Notes: generated by a model from the letters alone, not told the origin. A stretch of 64,000 bases of DNA from Pyrococcus yayanosii CH1 (GCF_000215995.1 NC_015680.1:1652819-1716818); one strand, 5' to 3'; positions 1-10,388 are shown, numbered from the stretch's first letter. Translations and numbers: made by a program.

Positions 1-2
1 AG

Positions 3-677
3 GCCATCTTGACCCTCCCCCGAAACAGCTTCTACGTTTTCCACGTAGAGGGCGAGCAGAAAGAACCATTGATAGGTTCGCTCACACCCTACGTCGCTCA
101 ACCGGGCCAGAAGGTTCTAATAGCTGGTGCTGGCTTTGGGAATGATGGCCACGTCTATATCGGCGGCAAGAGGGCAAAGGTTCTCTCCTGGAGCAACGAC
201 AAGATACTCGTAGAAGTTCCCGAGCTGGAGACCTCCGAAACCTGGGTTCCGGTCTACGTCGAGGCGAACGGGAAGAGAAGCAACACAATGAAGCTGCGCT
301 ATTACTCAGGGAATGATATTCCAGCTCTACTCGTGGTCAACGGAAGTAACTTAACTGGCTTCCTCTGGATAAAGGGCAATATTCCTGAGCTAGCCGAACC
401 GAGACCACTCATAAAATCGAGCACGGGCTATTACTTCACGGTGGCGCCACTTCCCAACGGCACTATATTCTCGGTTCAGCTCTATCGCGGCCTGCCCTGG
501 GACGAGCTTGAGGCCCTCAACATCACCCTCTATGGTAGGGCAGGCTCAACCGTCATCTTAAGCTCCGAGCCACCTAGAGATGCATTAACTGGAGGTTTGA
601 ACCCCTTTACCTACGCTGGCCTTGCGGTGGTTGCTACCGCTCTTCTCCTCCTGCTCCTAAGAAGAGGCCACTCATGA
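3..677 (+). CDS. C-terminal part of a membrane-anchored TIG/IPT-domain surface protein (5' end outside window)
   Basis: The frame is open from the left edge of the window, and the only early initiation codon is a TTG at 9 without a visible ribosome site, so this is most likely the 3' part of a longer gene. The visible 224 residues contain an immunoglobulin-like TIG fold at about residues 22-100 (PYVAQPGQKVLIAGAGFG, then VYIGGKRAKV), a beta-rich stretch, and a C-terminal hydrophobic segment (AGLAVVATALLLLLL) followed by RRGHS, which is a typical membrane anchor with a positive inside tail. TIG domains occur in extracellular proteins and carbohydrate enzymes. The gene converges on the secreted alpha-amylase, so a surface role in sugar handling is possible, but that is inference from position only. 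Confidence 0.6.
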   Translation, partial: AILTLPRNSFYVFHVEGEQKEPLIGSLTPYVAQPGQKVLIAGAGFGNDGHVYIGGKRAKVLSWSNDKILVEVPELETSETWVPVYVEANGKRSNTMKLRYYSGNDIPALLVVNGSNLTGFLWIKGNIPELAEPRPLIKSSTGYYFTVAPLPNGTIFSVQLYRGLPWDELEALNITLYGRAGSTVILSSEPPRDALTGGLNPFTYAGLAVVATALLLLLLRRGHS

Positions 678-723
678 TTTCTTTTATTTCGGGTGCAAAA
701 AGAAGAAAATTAAGAATCAGGAA

Positions 724-2100
724 TCAACCAACCCCGCAGTAGCTCCATATTGAGTAGCCATAGTAGCCGTTGGCCGGATCGTAAGGTGGAGCCTCGAGGT
801 AGACCCAGCCGCTGTAATCGACGTATTTGTCCACCCAGCCGCCTAAGTTACCCGTGTACTCATGGATGCATGCTCCGGCAAACTTTGGAACGTAAATCCA
901 CCTTCCAACCCAGCTATTCGACAGGTTTATGTAAGTTATGAGGCCCGGCTTGTCCCCATACCCGTTTCTGACGAAGATGAGCTCATCGCTGTCGTAGTAT
1001 ACAAAGGTCGTGCTCCCACCGGTGAGATGATCATGTATCCAGATGAGATTTATCAGCTTGTCTTTGTTAAGCCACTCCTCGAAGTCCCTGTAGAATATCA
1101 CTGGCTGACCTTCATACGTCAAGATGAAGGCGTAAGCCGGGTACTTATTCCAGATTATGTCAGTGTCGTGGTTTGCCACGAAGGTCACGGCCTTGAATGG
1201 GTCACGCGAAACAACCGTTTGGCCGTTGAGTATAGCCTCCACGAGGGCCGGGATGTTATAGTTGTCAAAAGCCTCGTCCATCTTATAGTAGAGAGGGAAG
1301 TCGAAGACCTTGGCACCGCTAGCGTAGGCCCAATTGAGGAGAGCATCGACGTTGGTGTCCCAGTACTCACCGACCGCCCAGCCACCCCACGTGTCCAACC
1401 AATCCTTGACAACCCACGCCGGGTAGCCTTTAACGTAGTCAAAGCGCCAAGCATCGAATCCTACGCTCCTCAGGTAGGCGGCGTAGCTCTCGTTGCTCTT
1501 CCAGAGCCAGTATTGGTTCCACTCCTTGTCGTGGTCTATGTCCGGGAAGCCGCCGAAGGTTCCCTCGTCTGCATAGCTGACATCATTGGGGTGGAAGTCA
1601 AGGTAGCAGGCGGTGTATTTACCGGAGGCCACCTTGGAGAAATCGGTCCAAGTGTAGTCATTGACGAAGGGGTTCCACTCGAGATCCCCGCCAGCGCGGT
1701 GGTTTATGACGACGTCTGCTATGACCTTAATCCCATAGGCATGGGCCGTGTTTATGAGGGCTATGAGTTCACTCTTCGAGCCAAAGCGAGTCTCCACGGT
1801 CCCCTTCTGGTAGTATTCACCTAGGTCAAAGTAGTCGTACGGGTCGTAGCCCATCGAATATGCACCGCCCATACCCTTGCTGGGTGGCGGAAGCCAGATA
1901 GCGGCTATGCCTACCTCTGCCCATTCAGGTATCTTAGCCCTTATCGTGTCCCACCAGATTCCGCCCGTTGGAACGTCCCAGTAGAAGGCCTGAAGTATAA
2001 CGCCGCCGTTTTCGAGGGTTTCTGCGCTCACTGGGACTGTCAGCAGGCTTAGAAAAACCAGGAGTATTGCGAAGGTTGCAATAGTTTTATTTCCTGGCAT
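724..2100 (-). CDS. amyA: Extracellular alpha-amylase (GH13)
   Basis: Secreted endo-acting alpha-1,4-glucan hydrolase that starts starch and glycogen breakdown outside the cell. The 458-residue protein has a signal peptide ([20 protein letters not shown], then TVPVSA with cleavage before ETLENGG). The GH13 catalytic triad is visible: nucleophile Asp in FRFDYV-like WRFDYVKGY, acid Glu in VGEYWD, and Asp in VANHDTD. The fold ends with the C-terminal beta domain (AGACIHEY ... YCGVG), whose two cysteines form a disulfide in relatives. I chose the ATG at 2100 because GGGGTGA lies four bases before it and it falls about 25 bases after the transcript start predicted from the TATA box; the upstream ATG at 2127 would be nearly leaderless. 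Compared with Pyrococcus and Thermococcus amylases I know, the zinc ligands are changed (see findings). Confidence 0.95.
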   Translation of the reverse strand: MPGNKTIATFAILLVFLSLLTVPVSAETLENGGVILQAFYWDVPTGGIWWDTIRAKIPEWAEVGIAAIWLPPPSKGMGGAYSMGYDPYDYFDLGEYYQKGTVETRFGSKSELIALINTAHAYGIKVIADVVINHRAGGDLEWNPFVNDYTWTDFSKVASGKYTACYLDFHPNDVSYADEGTFGGFPDIDHDKEWNQYWLWKSNESYAAYLRSVGFDAWRFDYVKGYPAWVVKDWLDTWGGWAVGEYWDTNVDALLNWAYASGAKVFDFPLYYKMDEAFDNYNIPALVEAILNGQTVVSRDPFKAVTFVANHDTDIIWNKYPAYAFILTYEGQPVIFYRDFEEWLNKDKLINLIWIHDHLTGGSTTFVYYDSDELIFVRNGYGDKPGLITYINLSNSWVGRWIYVPKFAGACIHEYTGNLGGWVDKYVDYSGWVYLEAPPYDPANGYYGYSIWSYCGVG

Positions 2101-2131
2101 GGGGTCACCCCATGCGATGTTAACCATGATG

Positions 2132-2148
2132 TATCACCGTTGGTGAAG
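2132..2148. promoter_or_regulatory. Thermococcales glycolytic motif (TGM)-like operator
   Basis: The plus strand reads TATCAC-CGTTG-GTGAAG, which matches 10 of 12 fixed positions of the TGM consensus TATCAC-N5-GTGATA bound by the regulator TrmBL1/Tgr. It abuts the amylase TATA box on its downstream side and lies before the predicted start site. In this family of promoters a TGM downstream of the TATA box goes with repression of glycolytic genes when maltooligosaccharides are absent. The identification is by motif match; binding is inferred. Confidence 0.6.
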
Positions 2149-2156
2149 TATTTAAG
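2149..2156 (-). promoter_or_regulatory. TATA box of the alpha-amylase gene
   Basis: On the minus strand the element reads CTTAAATA and is preceded by an A-rich BRE-like stretch (GGAAAAA). Its distance predicts transcription start near 2125, giving a leader of about 25 bases that contains the GGGGTGA ribosome site for the ATG at 2100. Confidence 0.6.
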
Positions 2157-2263
2157 TTTTTCCACTATTGGACACTAAAGAACGTGATTGTTCATCGACA
2201 AGGGAACCCCGACCAAAGCCGTTATTAAGCCACAAACAGGTAAAATTCGGGGGATGAATATCC

Positions 2264-3019
2264 ATGTTCGCCGAGATACTAACAATTGGTGATGAGCTGC
2301 TGACGGGCAACACCGTGGACAGCAACTCCGCCTTCATAGCCAAAAAGCTCACGGAAAGAGGCTACTGGGTAAGGAGGATAACGACGGTCGGGGATGATGT
2401 AGAGGAAATAAAGACCGCCGTCAGGGAGGCTCTCGCGAGAAAGCCCGAGGTGCTAATAATTTCCGGCGGCCTGGGGCCGACGCATGACGATGTTACGATG
2501 CTGGCCGTTGCCGAAGCATTGAACAGAAAGCTCATCCTCTGTGAGCCCTGCCTTGAGAAGATTAAGGCCTTCTACGAGAAGCTTTACAGAGAAGGCCACA
2601 TAGACGACCCTAACCTAAACGAAGGCAGGAGAAAGATGTCCTACCTTCCAGAAGGGGCCGAGCCTCTGGAGAACACGGAAGGAGCAGCTCTCGGAGCCTT
2701 CATTGAGCATGAGGGCGTTAAGATATTCGTCCTGCCAGGAATGCCCCGCGAGATGAAGGCGATGCTCGAAAGGGAAGTTCTTTCAAGGCTCGGGAAGAGG
2801 AAGTTCATTCAGAAGAAGTTCTTGGCGGAGATAACCGACGAAAGCAAGCTCGCCCCTATTTTGAAGGAGGCCCTCGAACGCTTCTCCGTAAGGATCCACT
2901 CCTCGCCCAAGGGCTTCGGGAAGTTCATCGGAATAATAATCTTTGCCGAGGACGAGGAGGAGATTGAACGGGCAAAGGCCTTCATGGAGGCCAAGGGTGT
3001 CCGCTTCGAGGAGCTATAG
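2264..3019 (+). CDS. CinA-like MPTb-domain protein (COG1058)
   Basis: A 251-residue stand-alone version of the CinA N-terminal domain, related to the molybdopterin-binding fold of MoaB/MogA. Family hallmarks are visible at the N-terminus (EILTIGDELLTGNTVDSNS) and in the binding loop (ISGGLGPTHDDVT), followed by LPGMPREMKAM. Bacterial CinA proteins carry this domain fused to an NMN deamidase; the archaeal short form lacks that domain, and the associated activity in the family is an ADP-ribose/NAD-related pyrophosphatase, so the exact substrate here is uncertain. The ATG at 2264 has GGGGGATGA upstream. It is divergent from the amylase gene. Confidence 0.8.
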   Translation: MFAEILTIGDELLTGNTVDSNSAFIAKKLTERGYWVRRITTVGDDVEEIKTAVREALARKPEVLIISGGLGPTHDDVTMLAVAEALNRKLILCEPCLEKIKAFYEKLYREGHIDDPNLNEGRRKMSYLPEGAEPLENTEGAALGAFIEHEGVKIFVLPGMPREMKAMLEREVLSRLGKRKFIQKKFLAEITDESKLAPILKEALERFSVRIHSSPKGFGKFIGIIIFAEDEEEIERAKAFMEAKGVRFEEL

Positions 3020-3056
3020 CGAAAGAGTGATAAAGGGGTGGAGGGAATTCTGTAGC

Positions 3057-3881
3057 ATGCTTCCTCCCGAGGTTCGCTCTATAATCGAAGAGATGAGGGC
3101 CGAGCAGATAAGAGGCGCGAGCTACCTGGCAAAAAGGGGAGCCGAAGCCTACGTAAAGCTCGCTCAGTTGTTGAGCGGCGAGGAACTCAGGAAGGCCCTG
3201 AAGGAAATAAGGAGGGAGATAATAGGCGTAAACCCAACGATGGCGTCCCTGTACAATCTCGTCCGCTTCGTCCCGATAACTGGAGATGCTTCCCTTGTAA
3301 GGGCAAGGGCGGAGGAGTTCATAAGGCTCGCAGAGGAGGCTAAGAGGGAGATAGGGAACATAGGAAGCGAGTTGATAGACGATGGGGAAGTTATCATAAC
3401 TCACTCCTTCTCCTCAACGGTCCTGGAGATATTTAAGGCCGCCAAGGGAAAGGGAAAACGCTTCAGGGTCATTCTTACGGAGAGCGCCCCCGACTACGAG
3501 GGTCTAGCCCTCGCCGAGGAACTTGAGTCTCTTGGGATCCCCTTCGAGATAATAACCGACGCCCAAATAGGTCTATTCGCGAGGAAGGCCACCCTGGCCA
3601 TAGTAGGGGCTGACAACGTTACAAAAGACGCGGTCATCAACAAAGCAGGCACATACCTCCTAGCCCTGACTTGCCATGAGCAGGGAGTTCCCTTCTACGT
3701 CGCGGCCGAGACCTTTAAGCTGCACCCTGAGGCTAGGGCTGAGGAAGTTGAACTCCTAGAGAGGCCACTCGTGAGGGGTGGCCGACTCGTCAGGAATGTC
3801 CTCTTCGACGTTACGCCCTGGAAGTACATCCGGGGTATAGTTACCGAGCTCGGTATCCTCGTCCAACCGAAGGACGTTTAA
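3057..3881 (+). CDS. eIF2B alpha/beta/delta family protein, ribose-1,5-bisphosphate isomerase-like
   Basis: A 274-residue member of the superfamily that includes eIF2B regulatory subunits, methylthioribose-1-phosphate isomerase and archaeal ribose-1,5-bisphosphate isomerase. The helical N-terminal domain (MRAEQIRGASYLAKRGA) and the Rossmann-like C-terminal half are both present; conserved patches include ITHSFSST, LTESAPDYEG, GADNVTKDAVINKAGT and VAAETFKL. It is divergent from the canonical AMP-pathway isomerase of Thermococcus, so it may be the paralog annotated as aIF2B delta. The start at ATG 3057 is chosen because residues before it look unlike the family; the GGGGTGGAGG upstream is somewhat distant, and a GTG at 3027 is an alternative. 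Confidence 0.75.
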   Translation: MLPPEVRSIIEEMRAEQIRGASYLAKRGAEAYVKLAQLLSGEELRKALKEIRREIIGVNPTMASLYNLVRFVPITGDASLVRARAEEFIRLAEEAKREIGNIGSELIDDGEVIITHSFSSTVLEIFKAAKGKGKRFRVILTESAPDYEGLALAEELESLGIPFEIITDAQIGLFARKATLAIVGADNVTKDAVINKAGTYLLALTCHEQGVPFYVAAETFKLHPEARAEEVELLERPLVRGGRLVRNVLFDVTPWKYIRGIVTELGILVQPKDV

Positions 3882-3904
3882 AGCCTCCCGAACACCATCA
3901 CCCG

Positions 3905-5599
3905 ATGAAGCTTAGGGCAGACGCTAGGGATATTCACAGGGCCATCCTCAATGAGCTCCGGCGAAGGATTAGGATGAACGGAGCCCTAAGGTTCCTGGAG
4001 GAATTTAGGCTTATATCGAGGAGGGAGGAGATTCTAAGGAGGCAGGCCTATCTGAGAGAAGGCTTCTCGAAGATAAAACCGGGCTTGGGGGAACTGTTGA
4101 AAATTGTTAGGCCCATAAGGTTCAGGAAGGAATTCCTCCACGACCGCGTTCTCATTGTGGAGGAAGACGAGGTTGAGAAGGCCGAGGAGCTCGGGCTCTG
4201 CGAGGTCTCCACGGAGCCCCTCGACTATCCTCTCGTCCTCAGCACGGTAGGCTTGGGAATCGACGTCGAGCTCAAACCTCACCACGTGGCTCCGGAGCTC
4301 TATGTGCTACCCCTCTGGGAGAACAGAGACACCTTAAAAGCCTTAGACAGGATAGGTAAGCTGACAGGCGAGGGGAGCGTTGCCGGCCAAATCTTAAGGG
4401 AGTTGGAGAGAATTGAACCCATTATGGAGAAACTTAAGCTTGTCGAGACCCTAGACGAGCTTGTTGCTGAGGAGGAGAGACGGCTTAACGAGGCAATTGA
4501 AAGGAGACTCGAGAAGTTTCAACTCACGCTCAGCGGTAAGGAGCTCATTGAATTCTTGAAGAGCCTGAAGGAAGGGGACATAGACGATCTCCTCGCAAGA
4601 TTCTCGGGGCTCAGCGAGGAAATCCTTGAGGAGATAAGGAGAGCTGAGAAGAGGCTCTCAGAGAGGTTGGGCATCGACGCGGAACTCTTCCCAAGGGATG
4701 CGGGATATCCGATAGAGGTTCCCTCTGAAAAGATCGAGGCCCTGCGGGAGGCCCTGGAAAGGGAGCTGAAGCTTGAACTCTACCTGGAGAGCCGGAGGAT
4801 CATCGAGAGGATTCTTCCCCTACTTCCGAGACTCAGGCGGGATATTGAGAGGGCCGAAGAGCTGGAGTTCCTCCGGGCCGTGAAAGAGTTCTCGGAGGGG
4901 TTCACGTTCCCGGAGATCGTGGAGGGAGGCGTGGGCTTCGTTGAGGGGAGGCACCTCTTCATAGAGAACCCCCAGCCCGTGAGCTACTTCGTTGGAAAGG
5001 CCAGAAAGCCGTTCGAGGGCGTTATGGAGGCCAACGTCCTCATACTCACCGGAGCCAACAGCGGCGGAAAGACATCCCTGCTGGAGCTGATGACCCAGGT
5101 GGTAATACTGGCCCACATGGGCCTGCCGGTGCCCGCGAGAAATGCCTGGGTGGAACCCTTAGGGGAGCTCTTCTTCTTCAGAAGGAAGAGGTCAAGCTAC
5201 GGGGCGGGAGCCTTTGAGACGGCGCTGAAGGGATTCGTAAAGGCCCTAAAGGGAAGTGGCAGGAAGCTGATACTTATAGACGAGTTCGAGGCCATAACGG
5301 AGCCGGGGGCGGCTGTGAAAATAATCGCCGAGCTCCTAAGGATAGCACAGGAGAAAGGCTTCTACGTCGTCATAGTTTCTCACTTGGGGGAGAACCTCAA
5401 GAGGGAGCTTCCATTTGCCCGCGTGGACGGAATAGAAGCGAGCGGACTGGACGAGAACCTAAATCTTATCGTGGATAGACAACCCAAGTTCGGACAGATA
5501 GGAAAAAGCACTCCGGAGCTCATAGTTGAGAGGCTCGTTAGAACAAGCAGGGGGGAGGAGAGGAAGGTCTTCGAGCGAATACTACGGAGATTCAGATGA
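3905..5599 (+). CDS. MutS-family ATPase (archaeal MutS2-like)
   Basis: A 564-residue protein with a long charged helical region (about residues 130-350, rich in E, K, R and L, likely coiled coil lever and clamp) and a C-terminal MutS ATPase domain. The Walker A motif is TGANSGGKTSL at about residue 383, the Walker B is KLILIDEFEAITEPGAA, and VVIVSHLGENLK follows. It lacks the N-terminal mismatch-recognition domain of MutS1 and no C-terminal Smr nuclease is visible, so it is shorter than bacterial MutS2. Thermococcales do not use classical MutS/MutL repair; members of this group are thought to bind branched or recombination DNA, but the role is not established. The start ATG lies shortly after the previous gene. 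Confidence 0.8.
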   Translation: MKLRADARDIHRAILNELRRRIRMNGALRFLEEFRLISRREEILRRQAYLREGFSKIKPGLGELLKIVRPIRFRKEFLHDRVLIVEEDEVEKAEELGLCEVSTEPLDYPLVLSTVGLGIDVELKPHHVAPELYVLPLWENRDTLKALDRIGKLTGEGSVAGQILRELERIEPIMEKLKLVETLDELVAEEERRLNEAIERRLEKFQLTLSGKELIEFLKSLKEGDIDDLLARFSGLSEEILEEIRRAEKRLSERLGIDAELFPRDAGYPIEVPSEKIEALREALERELKLELYLESRRIIERILPLLPRLRRDIERAEELEFLRAVKEFSEGFTFPEIVEGGVGFVEGRHLFIENPQPVSYFVGKARKPFEGVMEANVLILTGANSGGKTSLLELMTQVVILAHMGLPVPARNAWVEPLGELFFFRRKRSSYGAGAFETALKGFVKALKGSGRKLILIDEFEAITEPGAAVKIIAELLRIAQEKGFYVVIVSHLGENLKRELPFARVDGIEASGLDENLNLIVDRQPKFGQIGKSTPELIVERLVRTSRGEERKVFERILRRFR

Positions 5600-5603
5600 A
5601 ATA

Positions 5604-5637
5604 TACATAAACACCTACACAAAAAAGATATACATAT
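5604..5637 (+). promoter_or_regulatory. Promoter of the methyl-accepting protein gene with two TACATA repeats
   Basis: The intergenic stretch is AT-rich and holds a TATA-like ATATACATAT at about 5628-5637, predicting a start near 5660. The hexamer TACATA occurs at 5604-5609 and again inside the TATA region at 5631-5636. TACATA is the motif reported for the archaellum activator EarA in other euryarchaea; whether it works here is inference. A strong ribosome site GAGGTGGTGTGA directly precedes the ATG at 5670. Confidence 0.4.
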
Positions 5638-5669
5638 TGTTACCAAGGTTATAGGATGAGGTGGTGTGA

Positions 5670-7621
<1,952 letters not shown>

Positions 7622-7655
7622 GTTCGATCCCCAAAGTCTTGGAAGCACAAAATCC

Positions 7656-7665
7656 TTATATCTTT
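7656..7665. promoter_or_regulatory. Shared divergent TATA element for bud32 and the class III pilin gene
   Basis: The plus strand reads TTATATCTTT and the minus strand AAAGATATAA, so either strand gives an acceptable archaeal TATA box. The predicted starts are near 7687 on the plus strand and near 7632 on the minus strand, each placing a short leader before the chosen start codons (7695 and 7621). No other TATA candidate is seen between the two genes. Confidence 0.5.
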
Positions 7666-7694
7666 ACGGCCCCAAGGATAATATGTGATGAGAA

Positions 7695-7859
7695 ATGAAG
7701 AGGGCCCAGACAGCACTTGAGTACCTCATGCTCCTCGCGGCCACCCTCGTGCTCGTGGCCGTCGTGGTGAGGGTTGTGAGCTACAGCGTAAGGGAAATCA
7801 ATTCGAACGTTAAGGAAGTGGCAGAGCAAGTCAGGAGGGAGATACTGGAGAACCTGTGA
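7695..7859 (+). CDS. Class III signal-peptide pilin-like protein (54 aa)
   Basis: A very short gene encoding a type IV pilin-like subunit. The N-terminus is MKRA followed by QTALEYLMLLAATLVLVAVV, matching the archaeal class III signal peptide (Q at +1, acidic E at +5, then a hydrophobic helix), with a hydrophilic helical tail of about 25 residues (SYSVREINSNVKEVAEQ). The processing site would be between A4 and Q5. The next gene, nine bases downstream, is an A24 prepilin peptidase, which strongly suggests an enzyme-substrate pair in one operon. The ATG at 7695 is preceded by GTGATGAG; a nearer ATG at 7688 is out of frame. Confidence 0.8.
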   Translation: MKRAQTALEYLMLLAATLVLVAVVVRVVSYSVREINSNVKEVAEQVRREILENL

Positions 7860-7868
7860 GGTGAAACC

Positions 7869-9065
7869 ATGGAAATGGTCCCCCTTCTCCTCGGGGTTAT
7901 TGTGGGTCTTTTCACCTCCTACACGGACCTAAGGAGCGGGTTTATCTATGAGGAGCAGTTCTTCCCAACGTTCTCCCTTCTCTCAAAGATCTGGTGCCGG
8001 AGGAGAGGATGCGAATACGAAGTTAAGGGCCCGTACATACCGATCGTCGAGCTTGCAATCCTCTACTACGCCTATGAGAGTATCAAGACGGGGAATTCTA
8101 TCCACGCCCTCTCCGGCCTTATAGGGCTCCTCGTTGGACTCGGACTTGGGGCACTCCTCTACTATACAGGCGGATGGGCAAGTGGGGATGTCCTCATATT
8201 AGGGGCCTATTCAGCGATACTCCCCTACGCACCCCCTTCAGCTCAATATGCCGCCCCCTATGCTACCCTATATCCCCTCAACGCTCTCTCGATATTCTTC
8301 GACGGTCTGATAGCCATTTTCCCCTTTATTCTAATCTACGCCCTCGGGGTACTAATCATTAGGGGAAAGTTCGGGAGGCTTCTGGCGGTTTTCAGGGAGG
8401 GTGCAAGGTTTACCGTGGAGATAGCCCTCTGGATAAACTTCGCCTTAGGACTTTTCCTGTTCCTCACAGTAGGGCTTAGAATCTCCGTTCCCTCCCTCCT
8501 CAGGTGGATAGGGATGGTGCTCATCTTAGCAATCCTCGGGAAGTTCCGGCTCGTGGGGGACGTTCTCGGCCTCGCATCCTTAGCGGTTCTGGTATACCTC
8601 GTGGGACCAGCCTACCTCTTTGTCTTCGGGAGAATGCTCCTAATCCTCTACGCCGTAAAGGTACTCTTCTCGGCCGTGAAGGTTCTTAGGACAGAGGTGC
8701 TCGTGGAGAAGAAGAGGGTGGAGGAGCTGAGGGAGTGGGACGTGCTCGGCGAGGCCATAATAGAAACATCCGAGGGAATAGTCCGGGACAGGGAGGACTT
8801 CTTCTCGAAGCTGAAGAAGGCCATAGCGGATCCGAGGGTTCTCAAGGGGCCCGAGGGCAGAATCATAGCATCACCAACAGTCGAAGGGCTCACGAGAGAG
8901 CAGATTGAAGAGCTCAAGAGGCTCGTGGCCGAGGGGCGCTTGGAAAACGAGTTCCTCGTCAGGAAGGCCATGCCCTTTGCCCCCGCTCTCTTCCTCGGCT
9001 TCCTGATCTCAGCCTTCTTTGGGGACGTCCTCTGGTGGCTTATGCTGAAGGTTGTGGGGGCATAG
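7869..9065 (+). CDS. A24-family prepilin/preflagellin peptidase with a C-terminal extension
   Basis: Membrane aspartyl protease of 398 residues. The two catalytic aspartates are recognisable: Asp20 in SYTDLRSG after the first transmembrane segment, and Asp107 in WASGDVLILGA (the GxGD-type motif, here SGD). Several further hydrophobic segments follow through residue about 260. After them comes a cytosolic-looking charged domain (about 265-370) and a final transmembrane helix (about 372-395), an arrangement found in archaeal FlaK/EppA-type enzymes with a C-terminal domain. Directly downstream of a class III pilin gene, it probably processes that pilin family (EppA-like) rather than the archaellins. 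Start ATG 7869 follows GGTGAAACC. Confidence 0.85.
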   Translation: MEMVPLLLGVIVGLFTSYTDLRSGFIYEEQFFPTFSLLSKIWCRRRGCEYEVKGPYIPIVELAILYYAYESIKTGNSIHALSGLIGLLVGLGLGALLYYTGGWASGDVLILGAYSAILPYAPPSAQYAAPYATLYPLNALSIFFDGLIAIFPFILIYALGVLIIRGKFGRLLAVFREGARFTVEIALWINFALGLFLFLTVGLRISVPSLLRWIGMVLILAILGKFRLVGDVLGLASLAVLVYLVGPAYLFVFGRMLLILYAVKVLFSAVKVLRTEVLVEKKRVEELREWDVLGEAIIETSEGIVRDREDFFSKLKKAIADPRVLKGPEGRIIASPTVEGLTREQIEELKRLVAEGRLENEFLVRKAMPFAPALFLGFLISAFFGDVLWWLMLKVVGA

Positions 9066-9095
9066 ATTTTTAATAAAGACCCGTAGCTGAAGACG

Positions 9096-9446
9096 ATGAA
9101 GGTGTACAGGCTTTACCTGAAGGACGAGTACCTCGAGATGGTGAGGAGCGGGAAGAAGCGGATAGAGGTTAGGGTCGCGTACCCACAACTTAGGGGGATG
9201 AAGAGAGGCGACAAGATAATCTTCAACGACGAGATACCCGCCGAGGTCATATCGGTTAAGCTCTACGAGACCTTTCGGCAGGTTCTCAGAGAGGAGCCCA
9301 TAGACAAGATATTTCCCGACAGACCAAGCTTCGAGAGGGCCCTCAGAAGATTTCACAATCTCTATCCCAGGTGGAAGGAGAACCGCTACGGTGTCATCGC
9401 CATAAGGTTCAGGCTGTTGGGGAGGGAGAGGGATGAAGAACCTTAA
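9096..9446 (+). CDS. ASCH-domain protein
   Basis: A 116-residue single-domain protein with the ASCH fold, a PUA-like beta barrel thought to bind RNA or modified nucleotides. The N-terminal signature is visible ([20 protein letters not shown]) with GDKIIF and the terminal YGVIAIRF strand. It overlaps the next ASCH gene by 14 bases, so the two are translated together. ASCH domains have been linked to RNA metabolism and in some bacteria to N4-acetylcytidine amidohydrolase activity; nothing here fixes the substrate. Confidence 0.8.
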   Translation: MKVYRLYLKDEYLEMVRSGKKRIEVRVAYPQLRGMKRGDKIIFNDEIPAEVISVKLYETFRQVLREEPIDKIFPDRPSFERALRRFHNLYPRWKENRYGVIAIRFRLLGRERDEEP

Positions 9447-10005
9447 GTTCGACGGCCGCTACAAGGAGGACATACTGGCTGGACGGAAGAGGGCCACCAT
9501 AAGACTTGGTAGGAAGGTCAACCTAAGGCCCGGCGAGGAGGTTCTTATACACGCTGGGGGCTACGTTCTCGGGAAGGCGAGGATAACGAGGGTGGAGACG
9601 AAGCCCGTTGCCGAGCTCACTGATGAGGACGCGAGAAAGGATGGATTCTCGAGCAGGGAGGAGCTTATTCAGGCCCTCAGGGAGCACTATAAGTTCGTTA
9701 GACCTGATTCCCCCGCCACGATAATTGAGTTCGAGCTTGTCAAGAAGCTAGACAAGCCGATACTCTCCGCGGATTTCCCATACGAGGGCAACAACCCCAT
9801 AGAGATAGCGGAAATGGCCTTGAGGCATCTTGAAAACTTGTCCTTCGAGGAGGTTGCCCTACTGAAGCTGTTTCTCAGGGAGGGTAGCCTTAGGAAGGCC
9901 GCCATGAAGCTCGGAGGTCTCAACAAGAGGTATAAGATAAGAGAGGTCCTCAGAAAGGCCTATGAGGAACTCAAGAAGAGGGGTCTTATGGAGCCCAAGA
10001 TTTAG
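9433..10005 (+). CDS. ASCH-domain protein with C-terminal helical domain
   Basis: This 190-residue protein has an ASCH-type domain at residues 1-105 ([38 protein letters not shown]), then about 80 residues of helices ([45 protein letters not shown]) that resemble a winged-helix or helix-turn-helix unit. The domain pairing suggests an RNA- or nucleotide-binding module joined to a nucleic-acid-binding or dimerisation module. The start overlaps the upstream ASCH gene, and the 3' end overlaps by four bases with the convergent JAMM gene. Confidence 0.75.
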   Translation: MKNLKFDGRYKEDILAGRKRATIRLGRKVNLRPGEEVLIHAGGYVLGKARITRVETKPVAELTDEDARKDGFSSREELIQALREHYKFVRPDSPATIIEFELVKKLDKPILSADFPYEGNNPIEIAEMALRHLENLSFEEVALLKLFLREGSLRKAAMKLGGLNKRYKIREVLRKAYEELKKRGLMEPKI

Positions 10006-10367
10006 ACGACCTCTACTTCTAGCTCCTTCCCGTCGCTCCCATATGCCTTTACGTCCTCCTCGGTGTAAGGGAACGCTATTATCACGTGAACGCCACCGAA
10101 CTTGGAGAAGAACCCCAGGTCCGCCTTGGAGGGCTCCGCGTTAGGTATCGGATGGGAGTGAACCGTGCCCTTTATGCTCTCGTCGGGGGGAAGTAACCAG
10201 GGGTCGAAGAACACCGAGTTCCTGCCGAAGTAACCCTTGGGAACTATGAGGACCTCTTCGAAGACTCCGTTATTCTCCCGAAGGAAGCCTGCAAATTCGT
10301 TTGGATGAAAGCCCCTAGCAAGCTCTAGGAGGTACTCAAGGAGCTCCTTTCGAATTTTAATTCGCAT
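10002..10367 (-). CDS. JAMM/MPN+ metalloprotease (candidate desampylase)
   Basis: A 121-residue archaeal JAMM protease. The zinc motif is complete: Glu in NEFAGFL, His-x-His in GTVHSHP, and Ser/Asp in PSKADLGFF. The size matches single-domain archaeal JAMM1 proteins that cleave ubiquitin-like SAMP proteins from targets, so release of SAMP conjugates or processing of sulfur-carrier proteins is the likely role (family knowledge; substrate inferred). It is transcribed away from lon, which is an attractive pairing of de-modification and degradation, although these genes do not share a transcript. Confidence 0.85.
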   Translation of the reverse strand: MRIKIRKELLEYLLELARGFHPNEFAGFLRENNGVFEEVLIVPKGYFGRNSVFFDPWLLPPDESIKGTVHSHPIPNAEPSKADLGFFSKFGGVHVIIAFPYTEEDVKAYGSDGKELEVEVV

Positions 10368-10388
10368 GGATTTTTTTCGAGATTAAAC

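Noticed and set aside
862..1824. A 320-codon open frame on the plus strand inside the amylase gene
   Set aside because: It is fully antisense to a clearly conserved secreted amylase, has no ribosome site, and its composition mirrors the amylase codons.
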